Shown piece after piece: positions 10,714-18,876 of a stretch of DNA of 64,000 nucleotides; position 1 is the first letter of the stretch; the number at the start of each line of letters is the position of its first letter. This stretch comes from Deltaproteobacteria bacterium. Its GTDB lineage: Bacteria; Desulfobacterota; BSN033; WVXP01. The notes under the pieces were generated by a model that saw nothing but the letters and a program-made list of their open reading frames with translations, did not search any database and was not told the DNA's origin. The position numbers were made by a program, and so were the translations under genes. Location: the NCBI GenBank assembly GCA_019308905.1, contig JAFDHF010000006.1:30222-94221 (forward strand), read 5' to 3'.

Positions 10714-12615
10714 TCAGCTCTTCTCCTCGAACTCGGCATCCACCACATCGTCATCGGTCCCCGTGGCTCTCTGGGTGCCCGAGTATCCCCCTTGTCCGGC
10801 CGCCCCTCCGGAGGCCTGCTGGTAGGCCGCGGCACTCATTCCGTGGGCGGCCTGCTGCAGGTCACTCGTAAGGGAGCGCAGCCGTTCCACAGGAGCTTCC
10901 TCTTTGATGGCCTGCCTTATCTCGGCGATGAGCTGTTCGCACCGGGCCTTCTCATGCACCGGGACCTTTTCACCTAGTTCACGGAGCTGCCGTTCCACCT
11001 GGTAGGCAAGGCTGTCGGCCTGGTTGGCGGCCTCCACCCTCTCCCGTCTCTTCCTGTCCTCGGCGCTGTGGGCTTCGGCTTCGCGGATCATCCGATCGAT
11101 CTCGTCCTTGTTGAGACTCGTGGAACCGGAGATGGTGATCTTCTGCTCTTTCCCCGTGGCCTTGTCCCTGGCGCTCACGTTCAAGATCCCGTTAGCATCG
11201 ATATCGAAGGTCACCTCTATCTGCGGCACCCCTCTCGGGGCAGGAGGAATCCCCTCGAGTTTGAACATGCCTAGGGTACGATTGTCCCGGGCCATCTCCC
11301 GTTCTCCCTGGAGCACGTGGATATCTACCGCTGGCTGGTTGTCCTCTGCCGTCGAAAAGATCTCGCTCTTTCGGACCGGGATGGTGGTGTTCCGGTCGAT
11401 GATCTTGGTCATTACACCGCCCAGCGTCTCAACACCGAGGGAAAGAGGCGTCACATCGAGAAGGAGGACATCCTGGACCTCGCCCTGGAGCACACCCGCC
11501 TGGACCGCGGCTCCCACTGCCACCACCTCGTCCGGGTTTACAGACTGGTTGGGCTCTTTGCCCCCTGAAAGCCTCTTGACCAGCTCCTGGACCGCAGGGA
11601 TCCGCGTCGAGCCCCCGACGAGAACAACCTCGTCGATATCGTCGGCGGTCATCTTCGCGTCCTGCAGTGCCTGTTTGAACGGCCCCTCCAAGCGCTGGAT
11701 CAGATCCTGTGTCAGGCTCTCGAACTTCGCCCGGGTCAGCTTCATATCGAGGTGCTTCGGCCCCGAGGCATCGGCTGTGATGAAGGGGAGATTTATGGAG
11801 GTCTCCACCATGCTCGAGAGTTCGCATTTTGCCTTTTCCGCGGCTTCATAGAGCCTCTGGAGGGCCTGTTTGTCCTGCCTCAGGTCGATGCCGTAACTGT
11901 TCTTGAACTCCGTTGCCATCCAGTCGACTATGCGCTTGTCGAGGTCGTCTCCACCAAGGTGGGTGTCACCGCTTGTCGCCTTGACCTCGACCACACCCTC
12001 TCCCACCTCGAGGATGGAAACATCAAAGGTCCCACCCCCAAAGTCGAAGACCAGCACCTTCTCGCTCTTCTTCTTCTCCAGACCGTATGCCAGGGACGCT
12101 GCCGTGGGCTCGTTTATGATTCTCAACACATTGAGCCCGGCAATCGTCCCCGCATCCTTGGTTGCCTGCCTCTGGGCATCATTGAAGTAAGCGGGAACCG
12201 TGATCACCACGTCCTTGACCTTCTCGCCGAGGTACTTGGAAGCGTCGTCGACGAGCTTGCGCAGGACCTGCGCGGAAATCTCTTCCGGGGCATAAGTCTT
12301 GCCGAGGATTTCGAACCGTACGGCTCCGTCCTTGCCCGGAACCACCCGATAGGAAACATTTTCAATCTCCGAGGAAACCTCGCTGTACTTCCTACCGATG
12401 AATCGTTTGGCTGAGTGGATCGTATTCTCCGGGTTCAGGACTGCCTGGCGCCTGGCGATCTGCCCTACCAGCCGCTGACCGTCCTTTGTAAAGGCCACAA
12501 CCGACGGGGTTGTTCGGGAACCCTCGGCATTGGCAATGACCGTCGGTTTCCCGCCTTCCATTGCGGCGACCACCGAATTGGTGGTGCCCAAATCTATTCC
12601 CACTGCTTTTGCCAT
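10714..12615 (-). CDS. dnaK: molecular chaperone DnaK (Hsp70)
   Basis: Cytoplasmic ATP-dependent Hsp70 chaperone, 633 aa. The N-terminus has [12 protein letters not shown]. Further family markers are [37 protein letters not shown], and the substrate-binding domain starting [17 protein letters not shown]. The C-terminus is an acidic EEKS-type tail after a Gly/Gln-rich linker. A perfect SD (AAAGGAGG) precedes the ATG at 12615. No grpE or dnaJ is adjacent, unlike the usual hrcA-grpE-dnaK-dnaJ order; hsp20 is upstream instead. Confidence 0.98.
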   Translation of the reverse strand: MAKAVGIDLGTTNSVVAAMEGGKPTVIANAEGSRTTPSVVAFTKDGQRLVGQIARRQAVLNPENTIHSAKRFIGRKYSEVSSEIENVSYRVVPGKDGAVRFEILGKTYAPEEISAQVLRKLVDDASKYLGEKVKDVVITVPAYFNDAQRQATKDAGTIAGLNVLRIINEPTAASLAYGLEKKKSEKVLVFDFGGGTFDVSILEVGEGVVEVKATSGDTHLGGDDLDKRIVDWMATEFKNSYGIDLRQDKQALQRLYEAAEKAKCELSSMVETSINLPFITADASGPKHLDMKLTRAKFESLTQDLIQRLEGPFKQALQDAKMTADDIDEVVLVGGSTRIPAVQELVKRLSGGKEPNQSVNPDEVVAVGAAVQAGVLQGEVQDVLLLDVTPLSLGVETLGGVMTKIIDRNTTIPVRKSEIFSTAEDNQPAVDIHVLQGEREMARDNRTLGMFKLEGIPPAPRGVPQIEVTFDIDANGILNVSARDKATGKEQKITISGSTSLNKDEIDRMIREAEAHSAEDRKRRERVEAANQADSLAYQVERQLRELGEKVPVHEKARCEQLIAEIRQAIKEEAPVERLRSLTSDLQQAAHGMSAAAYQQASGGAAGQGGYSGTQRATGTDDDVVDAEFEEKS

Positions 12616-12671
12616 ATCTGGTCGCCTCCTTTCTTATGGATGAAAAATGAGACCGATTTGAGAGATGTCGA

Positions 12672-12695
12672 TACTATGATCCTTAATGAATAGTA
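12672..12695. repeat. inverted repeat upstream of dnaK, possible operator
   Basis: TACTAT (12672-12677) and ATAGTA (12690-12695) form a 6-bp inverted repeat with a 12-bp spacer, in an AT-rich patch 57-80 bp before the dnaK start codon. It is not CIRCE (TTAGCACTC-N9-GAGTGCTAA). It could bind a regulator, but nothing confirms this. Confidence 0.3.
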
Positions 12696-12721
12696 CGACT
12701 GCAGATGATGACTCGGCTCCT

Positions 12722-12755
12722 GAAAAACCGGAGGAACCCACCCGGATCGGGAGGG
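12722..12755 (-). terminator. probable terminator downstream of hsp20
   Basis: CCCACCCG (12737-12744) and CGGGAGGG (12748-12755) form an 8-bp stem with one mismatch and a 3-nt loop. On the minus strand the stem is followed within 10 nt by GGTTTTTC. It lies 25 bp past the hsp20 stop codon. Confidence 0.55.
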
Positions 12756-12779
12756 GGGAAGCAGAATCCAAGGTGGACC

Positions 12780-13229
12780 TTATTCGACCTTGATCTTGAC
12801 TTCCTTCCTTTTCGCCTCTTCGGACTTGGGCAAGGTGATCTTCAACACGCCGTTCTTGTAGCTGGCCTTCACCTTGTCGTTCTGGATGTCATGGGGCAAC
12901 CTGATCGACCTTGAAAAGGACCCGTATCTCCTCTCGATCATGTGGTAGTTCTCGTCTTTCTCCTCCTGCTCTTGTTTCTTCTCACCCTTGATGGTGAGAA
13001 CCCCGTTGGCTATGGAGATATCGATGTCCTTTGGGTCGATCCCGGGAACCTCCCCTTTCACGACGATGTTGTCCTTTGTCTCGGACACATCCAGGGAAGG
13101 CGCCCATTCGGTCCGGAACGGCTCAAGAGTGGGCCACTCCCCAAAGAAACGGCTCCAAAGCTTGTCCATCTCATCTCTGAGAGTCGTCAACTCCTTGAAA
13201 GGTCTCCACGGGGTCAGATCCATTGCCAT
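12780..13229 (-). CDS. small heat shock protein, Hsp20/alpha-crystallin family
   Basis: ATP-independent holdase, 149 aa. An alpha-crystallin domain (about residues 40-135) carries the conserved ELPGI-like segment (GEVPGIDPKDIDI), GVLTIKGE, RRYGSFSRSIRLP and GVLKITLPK. The C-terminus ends with an IXI-like KIKVE. The SD AAAGGAGGTGA before the ATG at 13229 is essentially perfect, implying strong translation. A heat-shock-like promoter lies upstream at 13287-13315. Confidence 0.95.
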   Translation of the reverse strand: MAMDLTPWRPFKELTTLRDEMDKLWSRFFGEWPTLEPFRTEWAPSLDVSETKDNIVVKGEVPGIDPKDIDISIANGVLTIKGEKKQEQEEKDENYHMIERRYGSFSRSIRLPHDIQNDKVKASYKNGVLKITLPKSEEAKRKEVKIKVE

Positions 13230-13530
13230 GAGCTTTCACCTCCTTTCGGCTGGTCCCTCCCGATCCGACTCGTTCCTCCTGCTTTGATGGTAACCACGGA
13301 AAGGGGAATTTCAAGGCCCGGCGGTAGAGGGAGGAGTGTTTTCCCAGGAGGGACTGACATCCCCCATGGCCTCATGCACCGGATCCGTTCGCTGGAGGGA
13401 GGCCTTCCCCCTTAATGAGATACCTGTCCTGGAAGTGTATAATGTCTATGTGATCGGCCGGACCACCAGAGGGGGCGATTCTGGAGGGCAGCGGCCGGCC
13501 AGGAAAAAGGGGATCCTTCTCGCAAAGACG
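13230..13530. other. divergent intergenic region hsp20 / NAD-synthase-like gene
   Basis: Holds the minus-strand hsp20 promoter (13287-13315) and, on the plus strand, a perfect -10 hexamer TATAAT (13438-13443) without a convincing -35. If that -10 is used, translation of the plus-strand gene must begin downstream, consistent with the ATG at 13531. No other gene is seen. Confidence 0.45.
13287..13315 (-). promoter_or_regulatory. hsp20 promoter, heat-shock-like -35
   Basis: Minus-strand CTTGAAA (13309-13315) matches the sigma32 -35 consensus exactly. TACCAT (13287-13292) lies 16 bp downstream of TTGAAA, fitting a sigma70-like -10. The sigma32 -10 (CCCCATNT) is not well matched, so the sigma factor is uncertain. 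Confidence 0.5.
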
Positions 13531-14478
13531 ATGCTGTCCATAGAAGAAGCCCTATCGAACTTTTCCCCGGAACGCTTTGTTGGCGAAACAACGGAAAGAC
13601 TTCAAGAGAGGCTCAAAGAGGGCCGGTTCGCAGGAGCGGTCTTCGGCGCCAGTGGAGGGATTGACAGCCTCCTCACCGGGACTCTCTGCTTAAAGGCGGC
13701 CCGGACTGGGTGCCCCCGTCCGGTCGTGGGACTCCAGATGATCGATTCCAGGGTCAAGGGGGAGAATTACAACCCCCATCTCTACAGAGGGCTCGGAGTT
13801 AAACTCATCGGAATCGACATAACCGGGGAAGCGATCCGTGTCGAGAGGGATCGCCGAATGCCACCCCACTGGCTGACCACCTGCCTGATGAAACTCACGC
13901 TCCGACGAACCCCTCTAACAGTGAGGAGACGTTTGATACTGGCAGTCAAATCCGGAGGGGCCCCGGGTTGGGCCCTTACCCATTTTGAACGGCTTATCCT
14001 CCTCCATCGCCTCCGGATCCGATTACTCAGAGAATATGCACGGCAGAGGGGACTCATGCTTATTATCTGCGCCAACCGGACCGAGGCTGCACTCGGCTAC
14101 TTCGTGGAAGGGGGAATCGACGATCCTCTGATGGGTGACTTTGCTCCCCTTGCTTCCATCTACAAGGTGGAGGTCTTTCGTGTCGCCCGTTACCTGGCTC
14201 TTCCCGAGGAGGCCTTAAGACAGAAGCCCTCTCCTGGTTTCGGCGGAATCCACGACGAGGAGATCGTCGGTCCTTACGACCTGGCAGACCGGGTTCTCGT
14301 CGGTCTGGAGCTTGGATACTCAGACGCTCAGATCGCCCGAGCCCTGCAACCCAGAGTCTCCGAGGAGAAGGGAGGGGGAGCCCTCAGGCAGAGTCGTCTC
14401 TACGACATTCCATACGTCCGCTTTCTCAGGAGCTTGGTGGAGCTGAATGCCCGCAAGAGCGGAACGGAAGCAGAATGA
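13531..14478 (+). CDS. divergent NAD synthase (NadE)-like ATP pyrophosphatase
   Basis: About 315 aa. It has the PP-loop motif SGGIDS (GASGGIDSLLTG) and later NadE-type blocks: CANRTEAALGYFVEGGIDD, a KVEVFRVARYL helix, and PSPGFGG with HDEEIVGPYDLADRVL. The region that in NadE carries the GN-AR-R motif is instead a basic, Arg/Leu-rich segment (about residues 100-160), so the substrate may differ from deamido-NAD. The ATG at 13531 is chosen because a TATAAT lies at 13438-13443; longer starts from 13336 cannot be excluded. It is transcribed divergently from hsp20. Confidence 0.7.
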   Translation: MLSIEEALSNFSPERFVGETTERLQERLKEGRFAGAVFGASGGIDSLLTGTLCLKAARTGCPRPVVGLQMIDSRVKGENYNPHLYRGLGVKLIGIDITGEAIRVERDRRMPPHWLTTCLMKLTLRRTPLTVRRRLILAVKSGGAPGWALTHFERLILLHRLRIRLLREYARQRGLMLIICANRTEAALGYFVEGGIDDPLMGDFAPLASIYKVEVFRVARYLALPEEALRQKPSPGFGGIHDEEIVGPYDLADRVLVGLELGYSDAQIARALQPRVSEEKGGGALRQSRLYDIPYVRFLRSLVELNARKSGTEAE

Positions 14479-14549
14479 GCCTCGTGAGGCAGGGACTCTT
14501 CCCGCTCTGCCTCCGGCAGATGTAGCCATTGCTCTGCTCCTTCAGAGAA

Positions 14550-15896
14550 CTAAACTCCCAAGAGCCAGGCGGCTGTAGAGAAATAGATCAACAGACCCGT
14601 TATGTCGAGAAAGGTCGTGAGGAGGGGGCTGCTTATGACTGCAGGATCGAGCTTCAGCCTCGTAAGGATGATCGGGAGGAGGCTCCCGATGATATTCGCC
14701 CAAAGGACGATTACGACCGTCGATATGCCCACCACCAGCCCAATCCGCGGGACTCCCTTCCAGAGATAGCTCCACACAAAGAGGATGATACCGAGAGTCA
14801 GTCCGAGGGGGAGTCCGACGAGCAGTTCTTTCTTTATTGCCTCGAACCAACTTCCCAGAGTCAGGTCGCCCGTTGCCAGAGCCCTTATTATGAGTGTGGC
14901 CGATTGGCTGCTGGTGTTGCCGCCGGTGTCGATCAGGACGGGTATGAAAAAGGCGAGACTGATCACGGTCGCCAGGGTTCTCTCGAAGTAGGAGATGACG
15001 CTTCCGGAAAGAAAACCCGACACCGCAAGGAGAGAAAGCCAAACAACGCGCCTGTTGTACAGGGTCCACACGGATGCACCGCTGTAGTTCGTCCGGAAGG
15101 GAACGACACCCGATCCCTTATGCAGATCCTCCGTGGTCTCCTCTTCCAACACATCGAGAATGTCGTCCACCGTGACGATTCCCAACAGTACATTCTCCGA
15201 ATCCACAACAGGTATGACGCTCAAATCGTACCGCTTAGTTACTGCCACGGCCTGCTCCTGGTCCTCAAAGGCCGAAATGGAGATGACTCTCCGGTCCATG
15301 AGAGACTCTACTCTTTGGTGCCCGTCGGCCAGGATGAGTCTTCTCAGAGGTATTTCATCGACAAGATGCCAGGCGTCGTCGACCACGTAGATCATATTGA
15401 TCGTCTCCGCATCGCGTCCGTACCGACGGACATGGGCCATGGCCCGCTCGACGGTCCAGTGAGGCCGGATCGCCACATAGTCCGGGGTCATGAGGCGGCC
15501 CACACTACTGTCGGGAAACCCGAGCAGTCTGAGAGACTCTTTTCTGTCTTCAGGAGGAAGCAGGTTGAGGAGCCTCTGGGTCACCTTTCCGGGAAGCTCT
15601 TCGAACAGGCCTGTTCTGTCATCGGGGTCGAGTTCCGATAGGATACCCTGGACGTGCTCCTGGCCCATCCGCTGGAGGAGATCCACCTGCTCATGGAGAT
15701 CGAGTTCGGTGAAAACGTCGGCAGCCAGTTGCTTGGGCAGAAGTCGGAGGAGAAGGGACATGTTTTCCTGCCCGAGGCTGGTGGCAAGATCGGCTATGTC
15801 TGCAGCCGGCCAGTCCAGGAGTCCCTCCTTCAGCTCGTGCCACTTCTTCTCTTCGATCAGTTCCCGGATTTCGGGCGTGAGAAGTTCCCTCAACAT
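14550..15896 (-). CDS. mgtE: magnesium transporter MgtE
   Basis: Mg2+ channel/transporter, 448 aa. A cytoplasmic MgtE_N domain (about residues 15-120) is followed by two CBS domains (about 130-260, with VVDSENVLLGIVTVDDILDVLEEE), a connecting helix, and a C-terminal membrane domain of about five helices including the conserved PVLIDTGGNTSSQSATL motif. The gene follows the cyclase gene by 31 bp on the same strand, so the two are probably co-transcribed from the promoter at 16961-16988. Confidence 0.95.
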   Translation of the reverse strand: MLRELLTPEIRELIEEKKWHELKEGLLDWPAADIADLATSLGQENMSLLLRLLPKQLAADVFTELDLHEQVDLLQRMGQEHVQGILSELDPDDRTGLFEELPGKVTQRLLNLLPPEDRKESLRLLGFPDSSVGRLMTPDYVAIRPHWTVERAMAHVRRYGRDAETINMIYVVDDAWHLVDEIPLRRLILADGHQRVESLMDRRVISISAFEDQEQAVAVTKRYDLSVIPVVDSENVLLGIVTVDDILDVLEEETTEDLHKGSGVVPFRTNYSGASVWTLYNRRVVWLSLLAVSGFLSGSVISYFERTLATVISLAFFIPVLIDTGGNTSSQSATLIIRALATGDLTLGSWFEAIKKELLVGLPLGLTLGIILFVWSYLWKGVPRIGLVVGISTVVIVLWANIIGSLLPIILTRLKLDPAVISSPLLTTFLDITGLLIYFSTAAWLLGV

Positions 15897-15927
15897 TACC
15901 CTTTTCTCCCTGTACGATGGAATTTAC

Positions 15928-16875
15928 TCAACGGGAAGGAGACTCATAAGGACGGCCGAGAAGGTAGACCCGGACCGGCTCTCTCACTCCCTTCAGGTCG
16001 ATCCGTGTGGAGGAAACCCCACCTGGCGGATGGCGGAGCAGGCGAAACGCAGCCTCTGAGACGAGGAAATCGTTGTTCACCTCTTTTGTGGCAGCCTGGA
16101 TCCTCGCCGCCACGTTGACGGGATGGCCGATGACACTGAGGGCGCCCTCCACTCCTATCCCTATGTGACCAACGATAACCCTGCCCACGTGAACCCCTAT
16201 GCCTACGGAGATACGCTGGCCGAAGAGGGGTTCCACGTAGGAATCATTGAACCTCTGGATCCTGTCGAGAATCCCCAGGCCCGCCCCGACAGCGGACTCC
16301 ACCCCCGCCGGCAGCTCCCCCTCCATTCCGAATACGGCGTACAGACTGTCACCTGCCACCTCGATGGTTCTCCCACCTTTCTCCTCCACGGCCTCCCGCA
16401 CAAGGTTGAAAAAACGGTTCAGGATATGTATGACATCATAGGGTAGATGAGATTCGGCGAAGGGGGTGAAGTTGCGGATATCGACAAAGAAGAGGGCGAG
16501 GCGGCGTTGCTCGCCGAGGCTGTAGGAGGCCATGTCAGCACCGGATTTCACGAACAATCTGCGGTCTGTCTCGTCACGGAGGAGACGGTGGAGCCTAACC
16601 GGGCCACCCCTCACCCGTGTCTGGCACGCCAGGCGGACTCCCCTGGGAAAACCCATCCTTTCGGCCACGGCACGCTCCGCTTCGTTCGGGGGACTCAGCA
16701 ACTCGGCCCCCTCCTCTACCAGGATCCGGCATGTGGAGCACTGGGCCCTTCCACCGCAGACGTGGTAGTGGGGGATGCCGGCCCTGAGGGAGGCCTCGAG
16801 TATGGTTTGATCAGGGGGCACGGCAAGACGTATCTCATTGATAAACTCAACCTGGAAGGAATCTCTCTTGGACAT
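15928..16875 (-). CDS. 2Fe-2S ferredoxin-class III nucleotidyl cyclase fusion
   Basis: About 315 aa. Residues 8-95 form a plant-type 2Fe-2S domain with Cys40, Cys46, Cys49 and Cys84. Residues 120-315 form a class III cyclase catalytic domain. Metal-binding aspartates are present (FVDIRNFT, Asp132; AGDSLYAVFG, Asp176), as are transition-state Asn254 and Arg258 (PVNVAARI). The usual purine-specifying lysine reads as Glu172, and the second specificity position as Ser247, which leaves cAMP versus cGMP open. The ATG at 16875 is chosen because the promoter at 16961-16988 would start transcription near 16954, inside any longer frame. A redox-gated second messenger is the likely role. Confidence 0.85.
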   Translation of the reverse strand: MSKRDSFQVEFINEIRLAVPPDQTILEASLRAGIPHYHVCGGRAQCSTCRILVEEGAELLSPPNEAERAVAERMGFPRGVRLACQTRVRGGPVRLHRLLRDETDRRLFVKSGADMASYSLGEQRRLALFFVDIRNFTPFAESHLPYDVIHILNRFFNLVREAVEEKGGRTIEVAGDSLYAVFGMEGELPAGVESAVGAGLGILDRIQRFNDSYVEPLFGQRISVGIGVHVGRVIVGHIGIGVEGALSVIGHPVNVAARIQAATKEVNNDFLVSEAAFRLLRHPPGGVSSTRIDLKGVREPVRVYLLGRPYESPSR

Positions 16876-16960
16876 AATCCCACACCGCAACAAGGAATCA
16901 GCCACGCCTCCGGTAGGAAAAGGGCAAAAACCGGGAGACCCTCTCACCGGGACACATGCG

Positions 16961-16988
16961 ATTCTAGCACGCTCAGGACCCATGTCAA
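16961..16988 (-). promoter_or_regulatory. sigma70-type promoter for the cyclase-mgtE operon
   Basis: Minus-strand TTGACA (16983-16988) and TAGAAT (16961-16966) with a 16-bp spacer predict a transcription start near 16954, about 80 nt before the cyclase ATG. Confidence 0.72.
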
Positions 16989-17083
16989 GAAAAACCCATC
17001 CGGAATCCCGTGACTTTTGGAGAACCTCGTCCTGGTTCTCGGGGAGGTCGCCGGAGCCCCGGGGCACCCATTCAGGCCGACCC

Positions 17084-17114
17084 TTGAGCCGGACCGATCG
17101 ATTGGTGGTATAAT
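17084..17114 (+). promoter_or_regulatory. extended -10 promoter for the acyl-CoA operon
   Basis: TGGTATAAT (17106-17114) is a perfect extended -10 element. TTGAGC at 17084-17089 is a weak -35 with a 19-bp spacer. Transcription should start near 17121, about 54 nt before the ATG of the OB-fold gene. Confidence 0.65.
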
Positions 17115-17174
17115 AATGGGTTTTCCTCTGGGACCACCCGGAGGCGGGGTTTTCTTAACGAGGGGAGGGGGCTT

Positions 17175-17606
17175 ATGAAGGAAGAACGTGACTCCGCCGG
17201 CAGAACAGTTCCCATCCGGGAGGGTCTGTTCGCGGTACCCGGTGAAAAACCCGAGAGGCCATACCTCCTCGGGAGTCGCTGCAGGAGGTGCGGATCCGTC
17301 TACTTCCCCCGGAGAGCCGTGTGCGCGAACTGCCTTGGCGAGACCATGGAAGAGATCCCCTTGAGTAGAAGAGGAAGACTTTACACCTACACGATTGTAA
17401 GGTATCCCGCCCCAGGGCTGAGAGCCCCCTATGCCGTCGGGTATGTCGACCTGCCGGAGGGAGTGAGGGTTTTCTCAGTGCTTACCGGTTGGGATGACGA
17501 GAATCTGGGGCTGGGGATCGACATGGAACTGGTTGTCGAGAGATTCGGTGAAGACGCCGAAGGAAACGAGGTACAAACCTATAAGTTCAGACCCCTTCAG
17601 GGATGA
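17175..17606 (+). CDS. DUF35/OB-fold zinc-ribbon protein, thiolase partner
   Basis: 143 aa. An N-terminal rubredoxin-like zinc ribbon (CRRCG near residue 36 and CANCL near residue 50) precedes an OB-fold domain (RGRLYTYTIVRYPAPGLRAPYAVGYVDL). These proteins bind acyl-CoA thiolases or hydratases and form a complex with the neighbouring thiolase. The thiolase gene follows 12 bp downstream, supporting that partnership. An AGGGGAGGGGG SD precedes the ATG. Confidence 0.9.
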   Translation: MKEERDSAGRTVPIREGLFAVPGEKPERPYLLGSRCRRCGSVYFPRRAVCANCLGETMEEIPLSRRGRLYTYTIVRYPAPGLRAPYAVGYVDLPEGVRVFSVLTGWDDENLGLGIDMELVVERFGEDAEGNEVQTYKFRPLQG

Positions 17607-17618
17607 TGGGAGAAAATT

Positions 17619-18767
17619 ATGGGGGATGTTTGCGTCATCGGGGTGGGTATGACGAGGTTCGGCAAATTTCCCGAGAGGACCCTCACCGATTTGGCTTTGG
17701 AGGCCCTTCTCAATGCGGGCAGGGATGCAGGGGTCGATCTGAAAAGGATTCAGGCGGCCTTTGTCGGCCATGTCCGTCAGGCCGGCCAGGGAGCCATGCT
17801 GGGCCAGCGTATCATGAGGGACATCGGAGTGACGGGAATCCCTGTCTTGAACGTGGAGAATATCTGCTCCAGCGGCTCGAGTGCAGTCTGGTGCGCCCGT
17901 GGCCTTATCTCCTCAGGTCAGTTCGATCTTGTGGCCGTCGTCGGGGTCGAGCAGCTCTCCATCCTGGGAAAGGGTGTGATACCGCCCAGGCGGGAGGATC
18001 TTGAGGGGCTGCAGGGTATGACCCTCCCCGCATACTTCGCCATGGTGGCGAGGCGACATATGTACGAATACGGGACGACCCTGGAGCAACTGGCAAAGGT
18101 ATCTGTCAAGAACCACAAAAACGGCTGCCTCAATCCTTACGCCCAGTATCGAAGGGAGATAACCCTGGAACAAATAGAGAACTCCGCCATGGTGGCGGAT
18201 CCACTTACCGTGCTCCACTGCAGCCCCACCGGAGACGGTGCGGCAGCGGCGATCATCTGCAGTGAAAAGGTCGCGCGAAAGTACACGGCCACACCCGTCA
18301 GGATCGCCGCCTCGGTGCTCACCTCAGGCACTTACAATGGAAACTGGAGGGATCTGACGACCAACGATCAAACAAAGAGGGCTGCCGGGCAGGCCTATGA
18401 AACCTCGGGGATCGGTCCTGAGGATCTCGACCTGATCGAACTTCACGACTGCTTCACAATAGCGGAAGTCACACATTATGAGAATCTTGGGCTGTGCAGA
18501 CAGGGGGACGGCGGAGCCCTGATCGATCAAGGGGCGACCGAACTCACAGGGAAGATCCCGGTGAATCCCAGCGGAGGCTTGCTGGCCAAAGGCCATCCCC
18601 TTGGAGCGACCGGTGTGGCCCAAATCGTTGAAATCGTCTGGCAGCTTCGGGGGGAGGCCGGAGACCGGCAAGTTCCGGGGGCCAGAACAGGTCTTGCTCA
18701 CTGTCTCGGCGGGGTTATCGACGGCCTCGATCTGGGGGCCTGTACTGTCCACATTCTCAAGAAATAG
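17619..18767 (+). CDS. acetyl-CoA acetyltransferase-like thiolase (SCP2/SCPx type)
   Basis: 382 aa. Features: N-terminal GVGMTRFGKF, catalytic cysteine in ENICSSGSSAVW (near residue 88), IELHDCFTIAE, and the C-terminal GGLLAKGHPLGATG loop with the second catalytic histidine. This subgroup usually acts with a DUF35 protein in beta-oxidation-like degradation of steroid, aromatic or branched acyl-CoAs. The acyl substrate here is unknown. It is the second gene of a four-gene acyl-CoA operon. Confidence 0.92.
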   Translation: MGDVCVIGVGMTRFGKFPERTLTDLALEALLNAGRDAGVDLKRIQAAFVGHVRQAGQGAMLGQRIMRDIGVTGIPVLNVENICSSGSSAVWCARGLISSGQFDLVAVVGVEQLSILGKGVIPPRREDLEGLQGMTLPAYFAMVARRHMYEYGTTLEQLAKVSVKNHKNGCLNPYAQYRREITLEQIENSAMVADPLTVLHCSPTGDGAAAAIICSEKVARKYTATPVRIAASVLTSGTYNGNWRDLTTNDQTKRAAGQAYETSGIGPEDLDLIELHDCFTIAEVTHYENLGLCRQGDGGALIDQGATELTGKIPVNPSGGLLAKGHPLGATGVAQIVEIVWQLRGEAGDRQVPGARTGLAHCLGGVIDGLDLGACTVHILKK

Positions 18768-18876
18768 TCACGGAAGGCGGCGATCTCAAGGGCGCTGGCC
18801 GGCTTTCGAGGCAGTCGGGCCGGGGAAGGCCTGCCAGGCAATTGCCCGGATTCATTGAAAAAGGGGGTAGAATCTT

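Noticed and set aside
9240..10871. 543-codon open frame on the plus strand opposite ftsH
   Set aside because: Antisense shadow of ftsH; no domain or SD and runs across the dnaK-ftsH gap.
14486..14513. GAGGCAG/CTGCCTC stem between the NadE-like gene and mgtE as a terminator
   Set aside because: The 7-bp stem has a 14-nt loop and no U-run on either strand, so a terminator call is not supported.
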